Below are positions 1-9,162 of a stretch of 60,409 nt of DNA, piece by piece. The stretch lies in the NCBI GenBank assembly GCA_018304025.1, contig JAGVXA010000002.1:1-60409 (forward strand), in the 5' to 3' direction. Below the pieces are notes generated by a model. It made no database searches and was not told where the DNA came from. It worked only from the letters and a program-made list of their open reading frames with translations. This DNA is from Candidatus Pacearchaeota archaeon (GTDB lineage: Archaea > Nanobdellota > Nanobdellia > Pacearchaeales > GW2011-AR1). Position 1 is the stretch's first letter, and the number at the start of each line of letters is the position of its first letter. The translations under genes were made by a program, and so were the position numbers.

Positions 1-133
1 GAACATGCGCTGGAACAAAGAGCTGTACAACGCCTTGTGTTTCAAATTGCACTTGTGCATCTAATACTTGCGCAGGTTCAACTTGCTCGAATGGATGCGC
101 GGGAACATGCGCTGGAACAAAGAGCTGTACAAC
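1..133 (+). repeat. Direct repeat inside the Cys-rich gene
   Basis: The roughly 31-nt stretch at 1-31 recurs almost unchanged at 103-133, encoding the same CAGTKSCTT peptide. This looks like recent internal duplication in a Cys-rich repeat array; the array probably continues left of the window. Confidence 0.7.
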
Positions 134-611
134 TACTCCTACACCTGTAGAAACTCCAAAAGAAACTTCGGTCGAAGTTCCTGACAAAACTCCAGACGAA
201 ACTCCAGATGAAGTTCCGGTCGAAGTTCCTGACAATATCTCTCCATGCACGTCCGAGTCAGACGAAGAATTATGCAGAGGATACGACGATGGGAGCGGAT
301 ATAATTATCAAGTTTGCGGATTAAGCATTAATGCAGAAGACAGATGCGGAAATACTCATGAAATTTCTTGCGGAAAAAATGTTTGCGAATCTAACGAAAT
401 ATGCAAGAATGAAGTTTGTCAAGTTCAATGCGGCGGCAATAATCAGCCCGTTTGTTTAAGGCGTTACGATTCTGAAACTAAGAAAAGTATTGGATTCAAT
501 TGCGATAATAACTACTATAAATCTTGCACCAAAATTAAACTATATATCGGTTCTACTTATGATTGCAAATGCTACCGCAAACCATTTTGGTGCTTATGGT
601 GCCGAAGGTAA
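1..611 (+). CDS. Cys-rich secreted protein, 3' part (start off window)
   Basis: An open frame (codons starting at position 3) runs from the window edge to the TAA at 609-611, about 202 residues. The N-terminal part is built of short Cys-rich repeats (TCAGTKSCTT occurs twice, Cys every 3-8 residues). An acidic Pro/Thr/Glu/Val linker of VPDKTPDE type follows, then a second Cys-rich domain ending in WCLWCRR. The composition is that of an extracellular, disulfide-rich protein; a signal peptide would lie left of the window. No named family is recognised. The next gene, also Cys-rich and secreted, lies on the same strand 57 nt downstream. Confidence 0.7.
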   Translation, partial: TCAGTKSCTTPCVSNCTCASNTCAGSTCSNGCAGTCAGTKSCTTTPTPVETPKETSVEVPDKTPDETPDEVPVEVPDNISPCTSESDEELCRGYDDGSGYNYQVCGLSINAEDRCGNTHEISCGKNVCESNEICKNEVCQVQCGGNNQPVCLRRYDSETKKSIGFNCDNNYYKSCTKIKLYIGSTYDCKCYRKPFWCLWCRR

Positions 612-634
612 GTAAATATTTTCTACTCTAGAAA

Positions 635-645
635 TATTTATATAC
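635..645 (+). promoter_or_regulatory. TATA box of the 669 gene
   Basis: The run atatttatata lies about 25-30 nt before the ATG at 669, the spacing expected for archaeal leaderless or very short-leader transcription. Confidence 0.5.
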
Positions 646-668
646 TAAATTCTTTTTGATTATAGACG

Positions 669-2252
669 ATGAAAGCGGTGATGATTTTTGTTTTGGGGAT
701 TTTATTAGCGGCGAGTGTGATTGCTGCTGATACTTATGTTTCTGACGAGGGCTTCAAGACCAGCGCGGAATGCGACGCTGTTGGTTATGAAAAGATTTTT
801 TCTTTGAAGGGCGCTAATGGAGAAGATTATTCTTATTGCGTGAAGAAAGAAGCTTTTGATTCTTCCAAATCTTTTCTTATTGATTCGTATCTTGCGTTTG
901 GAGTAGAGATTTGCGATTCAGGAAGAGGATATGACCAAGAGGCAGTGCTCCCATTCAGTGTTTATAAAAATTTAGAAGATTACAACAGAAAAAGAGGCAG
1001 CACAAGCGCGAAATTGTGCATGAAAAAACAATCACGAACTGCAGAAACGATTTCGAAAATTGATTACCAGCTTTTTGGTTTGAGCGCCTGCGCCAGCGAG
1101 AATAATTTAATTGAGAGTTTTGTCGACGGCGCTGGAAAGCCAATTTATCACTGCGCTTCAATTTTGAATGGCTGTGCAGCATGGGGAGCTGCTTCGGTTT
1201 TGACAGAACATCCTGATTGTAAATATCTTATTTCAGGAAGCGAAACAATCGGCACAATTAGAATTAGAACTGCTGTTTCTTCAGGCGAAGGAGCTGATTG
1301 CCCTGAAGCGTCTTGCACTTGCACTGCAGACAAGAAGAAAGGAGCGGGAACTGGATGGGATTGTTCTAGTAAATCAAAAGGGTGCGGGGCGTGGGGAAAT
1401 TTTCAAAATTACAATGACTCTCCTAATTGCAAATATGCTATAGACGATGGTGATTTTGGCGCTGTAAAAGATTCGAGATTTTTTGAAGGAGCTAATTCAT
1501 CTGGCTGTCCTGCTCCGCCATCTTGCGCTTGCACTGGTGATTCTTCGAAAGGCGCTGGGAGTGGATGGGATTGTATAAACGGCTGCGGAGCTTTAATTGG
1601 CAGTTCTGTTTTAACAGAATATCCTAATTGCAAATACCTTGTTGCTGGTGGCAAAGCTCTTGGCGCGAAGGAAGATGCTGTGTTTAAAGAAGGAACAGGA
1701 TGCCCCGATGTTTCATGCAAATGCATTGCTGATTCTTCGAAATCATCTGGAGGAAAATGGGATTGTTCTGTTGATTCTTCTGCTTCCTGCAAAACCTGGG
1801 AAAACGCCCAAATTTTAGAAAATTATCACGGTTGCAATTATACTATTTCAAGTGTCAAGGAAATTGGCAGTGTTAAGAATGCTGTGCTCAAAGCTGGGAG
1901 CGGCTGCCCTGCGGCAACTTGCAAATGCACTGCTGATTCTTCGAAAGGCGCTGGGACTGGATGGGATTGCAGCAGGATTCCAGTAAAGTTGGATTGCAAG
2001 AAAGTAACGCTTTCCGTCGGCAAACTCTTAGGAGCTAGAGAAAGCCCAAATGACATTTGCAAGGGATTATATGGAGAAGAATATGGCTGCAGTAGTGAAG
2101 AGCTGCCTGCTTGCGAGAGAGGATTTGGTCTTAAGTCGTGGCTGAACAGAGGAAGATGCAAAAAACCTTCGTGCGATGCAAAGTATTCGGGAGTTAAGAT
2201 GAAGATTAATTGCTGTAATTCTACTGTAACTGCAAGAATAAATGTATATTAA
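669..2252 (+). CDS. Secreted protein with four tandem Cys-rich repeats
   Basis: 527 residues starting with a clear signal peptide (MKAVMIFVLGILLAASVIA, cleavage near residue 19). From about residue 155 to 440 there are four tandem copies of a ~65-residue module: GC-x-AW, about 10 residues, C[KN]Y, an 'IG/LGA' turn, G-x-GCP-x-x-(S/T)C-x-C, then (S/T)ADSSKGAGTGWDCS. Each copy keeps six or more Cys, implying stacked disulfide-bonded domains. A shorter Cys-rich N-terminal region (residues 20-150) and a Cys-rich C-terminus (CNSTVTARINVY) flank them. The protein is probably exported to the cell surface. No known family is recognised; adhesion or a structural role is inference. ATG at 669 is chosen because the signal peptide starts there and a TATA box lies 25 nt upstream. 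Confidence 0.8.
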   Translation: MKAVMIFVLGILLAASVIAADTYVSDEGFKTSAECDAVGYEKIFSLKGANGEDYSYCVKKEAFDSSKSFLIDSYLAFGVEICDSGRGYDQEAVLPFSVYKNLEDYNRKRGSTSAKLCMKKQSRTAETISKIDYQLFGLSACASENNLIESFVDGAGKPIYHCASILNGCAAWGAASVLTEHPDCKYLISGSETIGTIRIRTAVSSGEGADCPEASCTCTADKKKGAGTGWDCSSKSKGCGAWGNFQNYNDSPNCKYAIDDGDFGAVKDSRFFEGANSSGCPAPPSCACTGDSSKGAGSGWDCINGCGALIGSSVLTEYPNCKYLVAGGKALGAKEDAVFKEGTGCPDVSCKCIADSSKSSGGKWDCSVDSSASCKTWENAQILENYHGCNYTISSVKEIGSVKNAVLKAGSGCPAATCKCTADSSKGAGTGWDCSRIPVKLDCKKVTLSVGKLLGARESPNDICKGLYGEEYGCSSEELPACERGFGLKSWLNRGRCKKPSCDAKYSGVKMKINCCNSTVTARINVY

Positions 2253-2370
2253 GTTGTAATTTTCTAGTAAATCTCTATATAAACTTTGTGAAGGTTTTAT
2301 TTTGTAACTCTAAAGTACATTCTTATATAAATTCTATTGGCTTGAAATATCGGCTTTTGAGTTGGTAGTA

Positions 2371-2380
2371 TGTATATAAA
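2371..2380 (+). promoter_or_regulatory. TATA box of the 2402 gene
   Basis: tgtatataaa lies 22-31 nt before the ATG at 2402. This supports that start rather than the TTG three codons earlier. Confidence 0.45.
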
Positions 2381-2401
2381 TGAAAGTATATATTGCAGGA
2401 T

Positions 2402-2626
2402 ATGACAGAGCAAATGTTCATGCTTCCGGCGCAATGCAAGAAATGCGGGGCTATATTTGACCTGCGTTACGATCTTGAGGATTACGACGGAGATTTGCAG
2501 ATATTTTCTAAAGACGTGATGGAGAGAGAATCTCTTTGCTGGCATTGCAGGAAAAATGAATTAACTGAAGAGAGCGAGGAGAATGAGAGTGATGAGATTG
2601 GGGAGTTTTTGCTGGAGTTTGAATAA
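2402..2626 (+). CDS. Small acidic zinc-ribbon protein
   Basis: 74 residues. A CKKCG pair near the N-terminus and a CWHC pair about 35 residues later form a four-Cys zinc-ribbon pattern. A strongly acidic tail (EESEENESDEIGEFLLEFE) follows. No membrane segment or signal peptide is present, so it is probably cytoplasmic. Small zinc-ribbon proteins of this size are common in archaea and may bind nucleic acid or protein, but nothing here fixes the function. An in-frame TTG at 2393 would add three residues; the ATG is preferred on TATA spacing. Confidence 0.6.
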   Translation: MTEQMFMLPAQCKKCGAIFDLRYDLEDYDGDLQIFSKDVMERESLCWHCRKNELTEESEENESDEIGEFLLEFE

Positions 2627-2649
2627 TAACTATTAAAAAATATTTGTGT

Positions 2650-2921
2650 TCGGCACGCATTGGACTCACTAAATTAATCTTTTCGGTGCGCAAATTGGAC
2701 TTGCCCGTTCTTGCGGCTGGCAAGTCTTATTGTTAATAGCTCACTTCGTTCGCTGATGCGCACCGAATAATTGCTTCGCTGACAATCGCGAGTCTTATCT
2801 GTAAAATTCGCTGTTGATGCGTCGCAATTGGACGCACAATTGCGTTCGGCTGTGCGTCTTATCTGTAAAATTCGCTCCGCGAATTTGGCGACGCATCAAC
2901 TCCGCGAATTTGGCGTGCCGA
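2650..2921. repeat. Nested three-way-junction repeat, both arms occupied
   Basis: The outer stem tcggcacgc (2650-2658) pairs with gcgtgccga (2913-2921). Inside, hairpin 1 (gactc ... gagtc) has in its loop a second complete unit bounded by tcggtgcgc and gcgcaccga. Hairpin 2 (aaaattcgct ... tccgcgaattt) has at its apex a third unit, 2813-2900, bounded by a perfect 13-nt inverted pair (gttgatgcgtcgc / gcgacgcatcaac). Each unit repeats the same plan: outer stem, AATTG, hairpin 1, TTATCTGT-type linker, hairpin 2, outer stem. The element fills most of the 432-nt gap between the 2402 gene and uppP. Confidence 0.85.
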
Positions 2922-3058
2922 AAGAGAGAATAATTTTAGAGAAAAGATTTAGTCGGGATTAATTAGTTTGGTAAAATCCTGAAGGGATGTGAGATAATTT
3001 ATTTGCGTATTGGAAGATTTAACGAATAATTTATTAACTAATTCTTTCAGCAGAATAG

Positions 3059-3871
3059 ATGAACGAATTGATTTCAGCGCTGATTATCGCGGTTGTGCAG
3101 GGCTTGACAGAGTGGATGCCGATTAGTTCTTCGGGGCATTTGATTTTGTTTGAGAAATTACTTGATTATTCGGGGGGACTGATGTTTGACGTCGCGCTGC
3201 ATTTTGGAACTTTAATGGCTGTGTTTGTTTATTTTGGCGGAGATATTGTTGATATTGTGAAGGATTTTACTTCTTTAAACTGGAGCTCTGAGAATGGGCG
3301 CTTGGGCTTGCTGATTTTGATAGCGACTTTACCGGCTGTTATCGTGGGTTTTTTATTTAAGAATATTTTTTTGAATGCGTTTGATTCTTTGGGAATTGTT
3401 GCATTGGGTTTTGGGATTACCGGCTTGATTCTTTTGATTGCTTCTTTTCAGCGGCGGATTAAAAGAAAGAAATTAGACGGCAGGACGCTTGAAGTTGGGG
3501 AAAAGAGATTTGGCTATTTTGATGGATTTCTCGTCGGGTGCGCGCAGATTTTGTCTTTGTTTCCAGGGATTTCGCGTTCGGGTGCGACGCTTTCTTCCGG
3601 GCTTTTGCTTGGGCTGGATGAAAAATCAGCTATGAAATTTTCTTTTTTGATGTCTATTCCAATTACATTTGGGGCGAATATTTTGGTTATTGGAAATAAT
3701 ACTCTGCCTTCTAATCTAATTTGGGCTACGCTTGTCAGTTTTGGCGTTGGCTTGCTTGCTATTCATCTGCTGTTCAAACATATTTTGACTTCCCGGCGCA
3801 ATTTGAAGTGGTTTGCGATTTACGCGCTTTTATTGGCAGGGATTTTGGGGATTTGGGTTGGGATGAGTTAG
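3059..3871 (+). CDS. uppP: Undecaprenyl-diphosphatase UppP/BacA family
   Basis: 270 residues, polytopic membrane protein of the usual family length. Family signatures are visible: EWMPISSSGH (residues 18-27, carrying the catalytic Glu/Ser/His region) and PGISRSGAT (about residues 167-175). Members dephosphorylate C55-type polyprenyl diphosphate lipid carriers at the membrane; in archaea the substrate is presumably a dolichol-like or undecaprenyl-like carrier used for surface glycan assembly (known family; archaeal substrate inferred). It stands alone, after a large palindromic repeat. ATG 3059 gives a start directly at the first membrane segment. Confidence 0.93.
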   Translation: MNELISALIIAVVQGLTEWMPISSSGHLILFEKLLDYSGGLMFDVALHFGTLMAVFVYFGGDIVDIVKDFTSLNWSSENGRLGLLILIATLPAVIVGFLFKNIFLNAFDSLGIVALGFGITGLILLIASFQRRIKRKKLDGRTLEVGEKRFGYFDGFLVGCAQILSLFPGISRSGATLSSGLLLGLDEKSAMKFSFLMSIPITFGANILVIGNNTLPSNLIWATLVSFGVGLLAIHLLFKHILTSRRNLKWFAIYALLLAGILGIWVGMS

Positions 3872-3952
3872 AGGGGTTTTGGGCAGTGGAGGATTGGTTG
3901 GTTTTGGAGGGATGAATTAGTAGAGAATAATTTGATTCAATGTTTAGTTAAG

Positions 3953-3965
3953 TTATATTTAAATA
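3953..3965 (+). promoter_or_regulatory. TATA box of the 3987 gene
   Basis: ttatatttaaata lies 22-34 nt before the ATG at 3987, matching archaeal promoter spacing. Confidence 0.5.
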
Positions 3966-3986
3966 GAATATGCAGTTTAATTAATA

Positions 3987-6900
3987 ATGAAAAAGATGCG
4001 GGTGAATCAGAAGAGATTTTTTATTATCTTGATATTTACTGCTGCAATAATTGCGGCAATTTTATTATTAATTTATTCTAAACAAAATGTTCCGTTTTCT
4101 CCTGCTGATTCTTACAGAGTTTTTGCAACAAACCAAACATTCGACGGAAAATTGGGGGGAGTTGAAGGGGCGGATGCAAAATGTCAAGAATCTGCGAATA
4201 CTGCCGGGCTTATTGGAAGTTGGAAAGCGTATATTGGAAAAACAGGAGCTGTTCCAGAATCAAGAATTTTTCAATCTTCTTTGCCTTACAAAAGATTAGA
4301 CGGAGCGTTAATAGCCAATAATTGGAATGATTTAACAGATGGAGGCATAGCAGTACAGATTGATATCGATGAATATGGACAGAAGGTAACTGCAGAACAA
4401 TATTCAACATTTCTTTTTGCTTGGACAGGAGATACTGACTCGGATGGAAAAATAAGCGCCTGCAGGGATTGGACAGCAAATAATCTTGTGTATTCCAATG
4501 GAAAATGGATTTTGCCGGCGCTGTGGAAAGAGTATGGGGGTGCGGGAATAATAAATTGGAAAGACACTAATCGAAATAATGCCCAATGGTATCATGGAGC
4601 TAGTTCTGGATGCCATGTTAAAAATAGATTGTATTGTGTTGAGCAGCCCATGTGCGGAGATGGGATGTGCGATGTTGGGGCTGGAGAGGATTGTTCAAGT
4701 TGTGAGAGTGATTGCGGGGCTTGTGCGCCTGTTTGTGGAGACGAAATATGCAGTGGAAATTTAGATGAAGATTGCGACGGTTTAATTGATTGTGCAGATA
4801 CTGATTGTTCAGAAGAATCTATTTGTATTGCTCCTTCTTTTCCAGAAGATTATGTTTCTTATTGGAGATTTCAAACTGAGACAGATGGAATAACTCCTGA
4901 TGAAACGGGAGCAAATCCTGGGACTTTTCATGGAAACGCAGCAATAATTTATGATGCAGAAAAAGGAAAGGTCCTTAGTTTAGATGGAGATGATGATTAT
5001 GTTGATTTCGGAGATCCTAATATTGGAACAGGAGGAACTGAACTTTCAGTTTGTGCATGGATAAAAGTTCCCACAAATGAAATATCAAGTATACAAACTA
5101 TAATAGGACAATCTGGCGATGGCAATGATCCTTTTTCTTTTTTTATAGACGCTAACGAAGATATTGCATTTAATGTTAATAATAATGCTCATTTAGATTT
5201 TGTTGGGAAATTTCAGGATGGCATATTAAATAAAGCAAGTATTTGGCGTTTTGTTTGCGGGGTTCTTGATGGAACGAACGTAATGGTTTATTTAAATGCT
5301 AGGAAGAGTGCAACTGTTGTGCCTTGGGGAGGGGGAGTAATTGATGATAGCAGTCAACCATATGTTCACTTAGCTATTGGATCTGTTACTGATGATGCAA
5401 ATCCTCCTTCAACTGAGTTCAGCGGAGCAATTGACGACGTAATTATTTATAACAGAGCTTTGAGCGTAGAAGAAATTCAAGCAATCTACAACACTCAAAA
5501 TCCAGGAATTCTTCTAGATTGTTCAGAGCAAGAGGGAGTTATTTGTTCAGTGCTAGAATCCTGTCCTGGAAACCATTTACTTGCTTCTGATACGACTGAA
5601 TGCTGCGATAGTGCTTGTGTCGAGATTCCAGATACATGCAATGAGTGCGGGGTTGACCCGCTTAATCCGTGTGATATAGAAGAATGCCAGTCAATAGCAG
5701 GATGCCACTATACCTTGTTTAATGGATGCAAATCATGCAAAGGCACAACTTGTATAGCCTCCTATGGCATTGATGAAGCAGCATGCGATGCAAATGTTTG
5801 TGGTATTGCGGGGGGATGCAGTTGGCAGATTGACTCAGGCAGCTGCATCATGGGCTCTCCTGAACCTGAATGTTTTACTGACGACGACTGCAATTCTGGT
5901 AGTTGGTGCGGCGGCGGAAAATGTTTGACAGACTATTGTGAATCTGAACATGGCTGTGTTTATTATGTTGATAATGACGGGGGAGACGGATTGCAGAGCG
6001 GATGCAGCGATAGCAATGATGGACGGACATTAAACACGCCATTTTGCACAATTCAAAAAGCCGCTGATATGACGGGGCCCGGAGATACTGTAATGGTAAG
6101 AGGCGGGACTTATATAGTCGAATGTCCTAAAAAGTTATGTGAGATCCTTCACATCATTAGACCTGGAACTTCAGAGAAGCCAATAACTTACACAAATTAT
6201 AATTATCCAAATGAGAAAGTAATTTTGCAAGGACATGGGTTTGAGGATAGAGACTTGAATGGAGACGGTAAAGCTGACGGTATAGCTCTTACATTGCCTG
6301 ATCAAGAGAAACTGATTTGGATACAGGCAAATCATATTCATATAAAGGGATTTGAACTAAAAGAATCCAGCGCGGGAGGAATAGTAATTTCCGGCAGTTT
6401 TAATCTTATTGAAGAATGCATTGTTCATGACAATTGGCTAACTGCGGTGGGAATTGGATATTCTACTTCGGAGACGACAATTGTTGAAAGTAACATAGTA
6501 AGGAATACAGAAACTTATGGAAATCGCCACGGTTATGGAATCACTATAGGAAGAAACTCTCCGGGCAGCAAGGATTCTTATTTGAACTACGTAAGAAATA
6601 ATAAAATAGAAAACTGTCTAAGTTATAATAATGGTTATGAATCGGGGGGATTTAATAATGTTTTGCCTATAGGAGGAGATGGGGACGGAGGAGGAAATAG
6701 CGACGGCATGGGAGCATCTAAGCTGTGCAGTTATTATCATACTCTTAATGGCGTAACATGGGATGATTTTAATTGGTGTCCTAATAATTCAATAATAAGC
6801 AATATTATTTTTGGCAATGCAGATGATGGTATGGATGTCTCCTTTTCAGATTCCCTTTTAAGCCGAAACATAATGTTTAGCAACGGACCTGACGGAGGAG

Positions 6901-7505
6901 TAGGAATTAAGGTGTTCGCTCCCGCTGAAAATTTGTTCTTTGATTCAAATGTAGCTTTTGATAATCATATCGGATATGAATTCAGGCAAGATTTAGGAAG
7001 AACTCCATTTACATTATACCACAATCTGGACTTGCGGAATGTTAAACCAACGCTAATTATCCCGCCAAATAGTGCAAACATAAACAATAAATGGGGCGGC
7101 GGTGAAGGTCTTGTCAATCCTTCTTTTGCTTTTGAAGGAGACTTTTATGTGAGCAGATTACTAAGAAATCAGGATAGCTGCTTTTGCCGCGCAGGGATTC
7201 TATTTGTACCTTGTACTTGTCCGGATTCTTATAGTTTGAACTTCCCAGAATTATATACGGTGGAGATGAAGATTGCATATATGATGGATAAATTTAGGGC
7301 CGCGTTCAGCCCTGCTTCTGACAGTTTATTAATTGATGAAGGAATGTTTGTTCAAGGACACCATTGTTCAGCTGCAGGAGAGCGCTCTGAAGAAGACTGC
7401 AGAGAATGGTATGGTTCTTATCCAGATACGGGGGCGTTTGAATTTAGCACCCCTATTAGTTCTCCTCTTAGTTTATGGCAAATAATTTTGGAGTGGTTTA
7501 AATAG
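3987..7505 (+). CDS. Large surface protein: DUF1554-like, LamG and beta-helix domains
   Basis: 1172 residues. A single N-terminal membrane segment (about residues 11-29, IILIFTAAIIAAILLLIYS) anchors or exports it. Domains in order: a DUF1554-like/C-type-lectin-like region (about 40-220, with GGVEGADAKCQESAN and the paired late Cys); a short Cys-rich part with CGDGMCDVGAGEDC-type repeats; a LamG/concanavalin-like domain (about 285-502, starting YWRFQTETDG); a second Cys-rich stretch (505-655); a right-handed parallel beta-helix of pectate-lyase/NosD type (about 657-1010, starting YYVDNDGGDG with DGRTLNTPFCTIQKAADM); and a C-terminal region with further Cys. The lectin and beta-helix folds suggest carbohydrate or cell-surface binding; no catalytic residues can be assigned. 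Confidence 0.85.
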   Translation: MKKMRVNQKRFFIILIFTAAIIAAILLLIYSKQNVPFSPADSYRVFATNQTFDGKLGGVEGADAKCQESANTAGLIGSWKAYIGKTGAVPESRIFQSSLPYKRLDGALIANNWNDLTDGGIAVQIDIDEYGQKVTAEQYSTFLFAWTGDTDSDGKISACRDWTANNLVYSNGKWILPALWKEYGGAGIINWKDTNRNNAQWYHGASSGCHVKNRLYCVEQPMCGDGMCDVGAGEDCSSCESDCGACAPVCGDEICSGNLDEDCDGLIDCADTDCSEESICIAPSFPEDYVSYWRFQTETDGITPDETGANPGTFHGNAAIIYDAEKGKVLSLDGDDDYVDFGDPNIGTGGTELSVCAWIKVPTNEISSIQTIIGQSGDGNDPFSFFIDANEDIAFNVNNNAHLDFVGKFQDGILNKASIWRFVCGVLDGTNVMVYLNARKSATVVPWGGGVIDDSSQPYVHLAIGSVTDDANPPSTEFSGAIDDVIIYNRALSVEEIQAIYNTQNPGILLDCSEQEGVICSVLESCPGNHLLASDTTECCDSACVEIPDTCNECGVDPLNPCDIEECQSIAGCHYTLFNGCKSCKGTTCIASYGIDEAACDANVCGIAGGCSWQIDSGSCIMGSPEPECFTDDDCNSGSWCGGGKCLTDYCESEHGCVYYVDNDGGDGLQSGCSDSNDGRTLNTPFCTIQKAADMTGPGDTVMVRGGTYIVECPKKLCEILHIIRPGTSEKPITYTNYNYPNEKVILQGHGFEDRDLNGDGKADGIALTLPDQEKLIWIQANHIHIKGFELKESSAGGIVISGSFNLIEECIVHDNWLTAVGIGYSTSETTIVESNIVRNTETYGNRHGYGITIGRNSPGSKDSYLNYVRNNKIENCLSYNNGYESGGFNNVLPIGGDGDGGGNSDGMGASKLCSYYHTLNGVTWDDFNWCPNNSIISNIIFGNADDGMDVSFSDSLLSRNIMFSNGPDGGVGIKVFAPAENLFFDSNVAFDNHIGYEFRQDLGRTPFTLYHNLDLRNVKPTLIIPPNSANINNKWGGGEGLVNPSFAFEGDFYVSRLLRNQDSCFCRAGILFVPCTCPDSYSLNFPELYTVEMKIAYMMDKFRAAFSPASDSLLIDEGMFVQGHHCSAAGERSEEDCREWYGSYPDTGAFEFSTPISSPLSLWQIILEWFK

Positions 7506-7540
7506 AATTTATTAATGCAAATACGGCAGGATATCAAAAT

Positions 7541-8953
7541 CTAAATCTTCTTAAACAAAATTTCTGATTTTTTAATTGGTTTTATTGTTAATGGCTTGTT
7601 TAATTCAGAGAGAGATAATTTGAAATTAAATGTCTTTGCGATTTTTTCTGAAGTTTCTGGGAGAAAGGGGCTTAGCAAAATTGTGAAATCTTTGATTGCT
7701 TTTACTAAATCATAGAGAACTTTTTTATCATAAGTTACCCAGGGCTTTTTGTTTTGGATGTATTCATTTGTTTTATCGACGAATGCGAAGATTTCACTTA
7801 ATGCTTTGTCTGTTTCGTAATTCTCGAAGAAGGATTCTAATTTCTTTAGCGTTGGTTTTATGTCGAGAGATTTATCTTCTGATTTTTCCAAGCCATATTT
7901 TTCTGCCAATGTTGAAACTCTTGAAATGAGATTTCCTAATTTGTTTGCCAGTTCGTTGTTGTGTCTTTCTATCAAGATTTCTTCGCTGTAATCAGAATCA
8001 TCGAAGACAGAGCATTTTAACAGCGAGTATCTTACTGAATCTATTCCGTATTTTTCTGCAAGTTCGACGGGATTGATTGTGTTGCCAAGTGATTTGGATA
8101 TTTTCTGTCCTTTGAGATTGAGATAGCCGTGGACTAATAATTTTTTTGGGAGTTTTTGTTTTGTCGAGATTAGCATTGCAGGCCAGATTACTGAATGAAA
8201 CCAGTTAATTCCTTTTCCGATTACATGAACGTCTGCAGGCCAGTTTCCCTTGGCTCCGGAAATATAATTTATTAACGCGTCGAACCAGACGTAGATTTTG
8301 AATTTTTCGTCTATTGGTGAATCTATTCCCCAGTCGAGATTTGTTCTTGAGACGCATAAATCTTTCAGTTCTTCGTCTTTTAATCTGGAGAGAATTTCGT
8401 TTTTTCTTTTATTTGGAATTATGTAATCTTGATTGAATTTGATTATTTGCGATTTGTATTTGCTTAATCTAAAGAAGTACGCTTCTTCTGAAATCCATTT
8501 TGGAGCTGTGTTGTGCTCGGGGCATTTGCCGTCGACTAAATCTCTTTCTGTTTTGTAAGCTTCGCAGCCCTCGCAGTATAATCCTTCGTATTTTCCTTTG
8601 TAGATGTCTTTGTTTTTGTAAGCTTCGAGGAAAAGTTCTTTTGATTTGTTGACGTGTTCTTTTGAAGTTGTTCTTATGAAGAAATCGTTTGAGATGGAAA
8701 GTTTTTTGCATAGTTCTTCAAATATTTTCGAGTTTTTGTCGACGAATTTTTGCGTCGGGATTCCTGCTGTTTTCGCGGCTTGCGCGTTTTTTTGGGCGTT
8801 TTCGTCTGTGCCTGTTAGGAAGAAAACTTTTTCGTTTTGGAGGCGATGCCATCTTGCGAGAGCGTCGGCTAAAACTTTCTCGAACGCGTGCCCGATGTGG
8901 GGGGATGCGTTTACGTAGTCAATTGCTGTTGTTATGTAAAATGTTTTTTTCAT
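7541..8953 (-). CDS. metG: Methionyl-tRNA synthetase
   Basis: 470 residues. The class I signature ASPHIGHA lies at residues 16-23 (HIGH motif) and the KISKS motif at about residue 285, so the catalytic Rossmann core is complete. A zinc-binding CEGC...CPEH knuckle is present in the connective insertion. The anticodon-binding helical domain follows and the protein stops there: there is no C-terminal tRNA-binding OB (EMAP/Trbp111-type) domain, so it is a compact form. It charges tRNA-Met for translation in the cytoplasm. ATG at 8951-8953; a repeat element separates it from the upstream 9163-9531 gene on the same strand. Confidence 0.95.
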   Translation of the reverse strand: MKKTFYITTAIDYVNASPHIGHAFEKVLADALARWHRLQNEKVFFLTGTDENAQKNAQAAKTAGIPTQKFVDKNSKIFEELCKKLSISNDFFIRTTSKEHVNKSKELFLEAYKNKDIYKGKYEGLYCEGCEAYKTERDLVDGKCPEHNTAPKWISEEAYFFRLSKYKSQIIKFNQDYIIPNKRKNEILSRLKDEELKDLCVSRTNLDWGIDSPIDEKFKIYVWFDALINYISGAKGNWPADVHVIGKGINWFHSVIWPAMLISTKQKLPKKLLVHGYLNLKGQKISKSLGNTINPVELAEKYGIDSVRYSLLKCSVFDDSDYSEEILIERHNNELANKLGNLISRVSTLAEKYGLEKSEDKSLDIKPTLKKLESFFENYETDKALSEIFAFVDKTNEYIQNKKPWVTYDKKVLYDLVKAIKDFTILLSPFLPETSEKIAKTFNFKLSLSELNKPLTIKPIKKSEILFKKI

Positions 8954-8992
8954 AAGGATTAGAAAGGCGGGAGGTATAAAAAACTAACTGCC

Positions 8993-9157
8993 TCGGCACG
9001 CAATTGCTGTTTGACAATTTTGTGCGGCTGTCAAACAGTTATTTATTTACAAAATTCCTTCGTTTTCGGCGCGAATTGTCGTGACAATTCGCTATCGGTT
9101 TGAAAATTTGCTTCGCAAATTTTCTGCGCGCCGAAAATAATTTTGTTGGCGTGCCGA
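8993..9157. repeat. Three-way-junction repeat with a nested unit in hairpin 2
   Basis: Outer stem tcggcacgc (8993-9001) / gcgtgccga (9149-9157). Hairpin 1 is ctgtttgaca ... tgtcaaacag. Hairpin 2 (acaaaatt ... aattttgt) carries at its apex a nested unit bounded by ttcggcgcg (9065-9073) and cgcgccgaa (9127-9135). It is almost identical to 13514-13677 and is the filled version of 57843-57932. It lies between two minus-strand genes. Confidence 0.85.
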
Positions 9158-9162
9158 ATTAA

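Noticed and set aside
2640-2930. CRISPR array
   Set aside because: Repeats are palindromic and nested, with no uniform spacers and no cas genes in the window.
8993-9157. Simple Rho-independent-style terminator
   Set aside because: The nested two-hairpin plan and arms recurring in many loci go well beyond a terminator, although a role in ending transcripts cannot be excluded.
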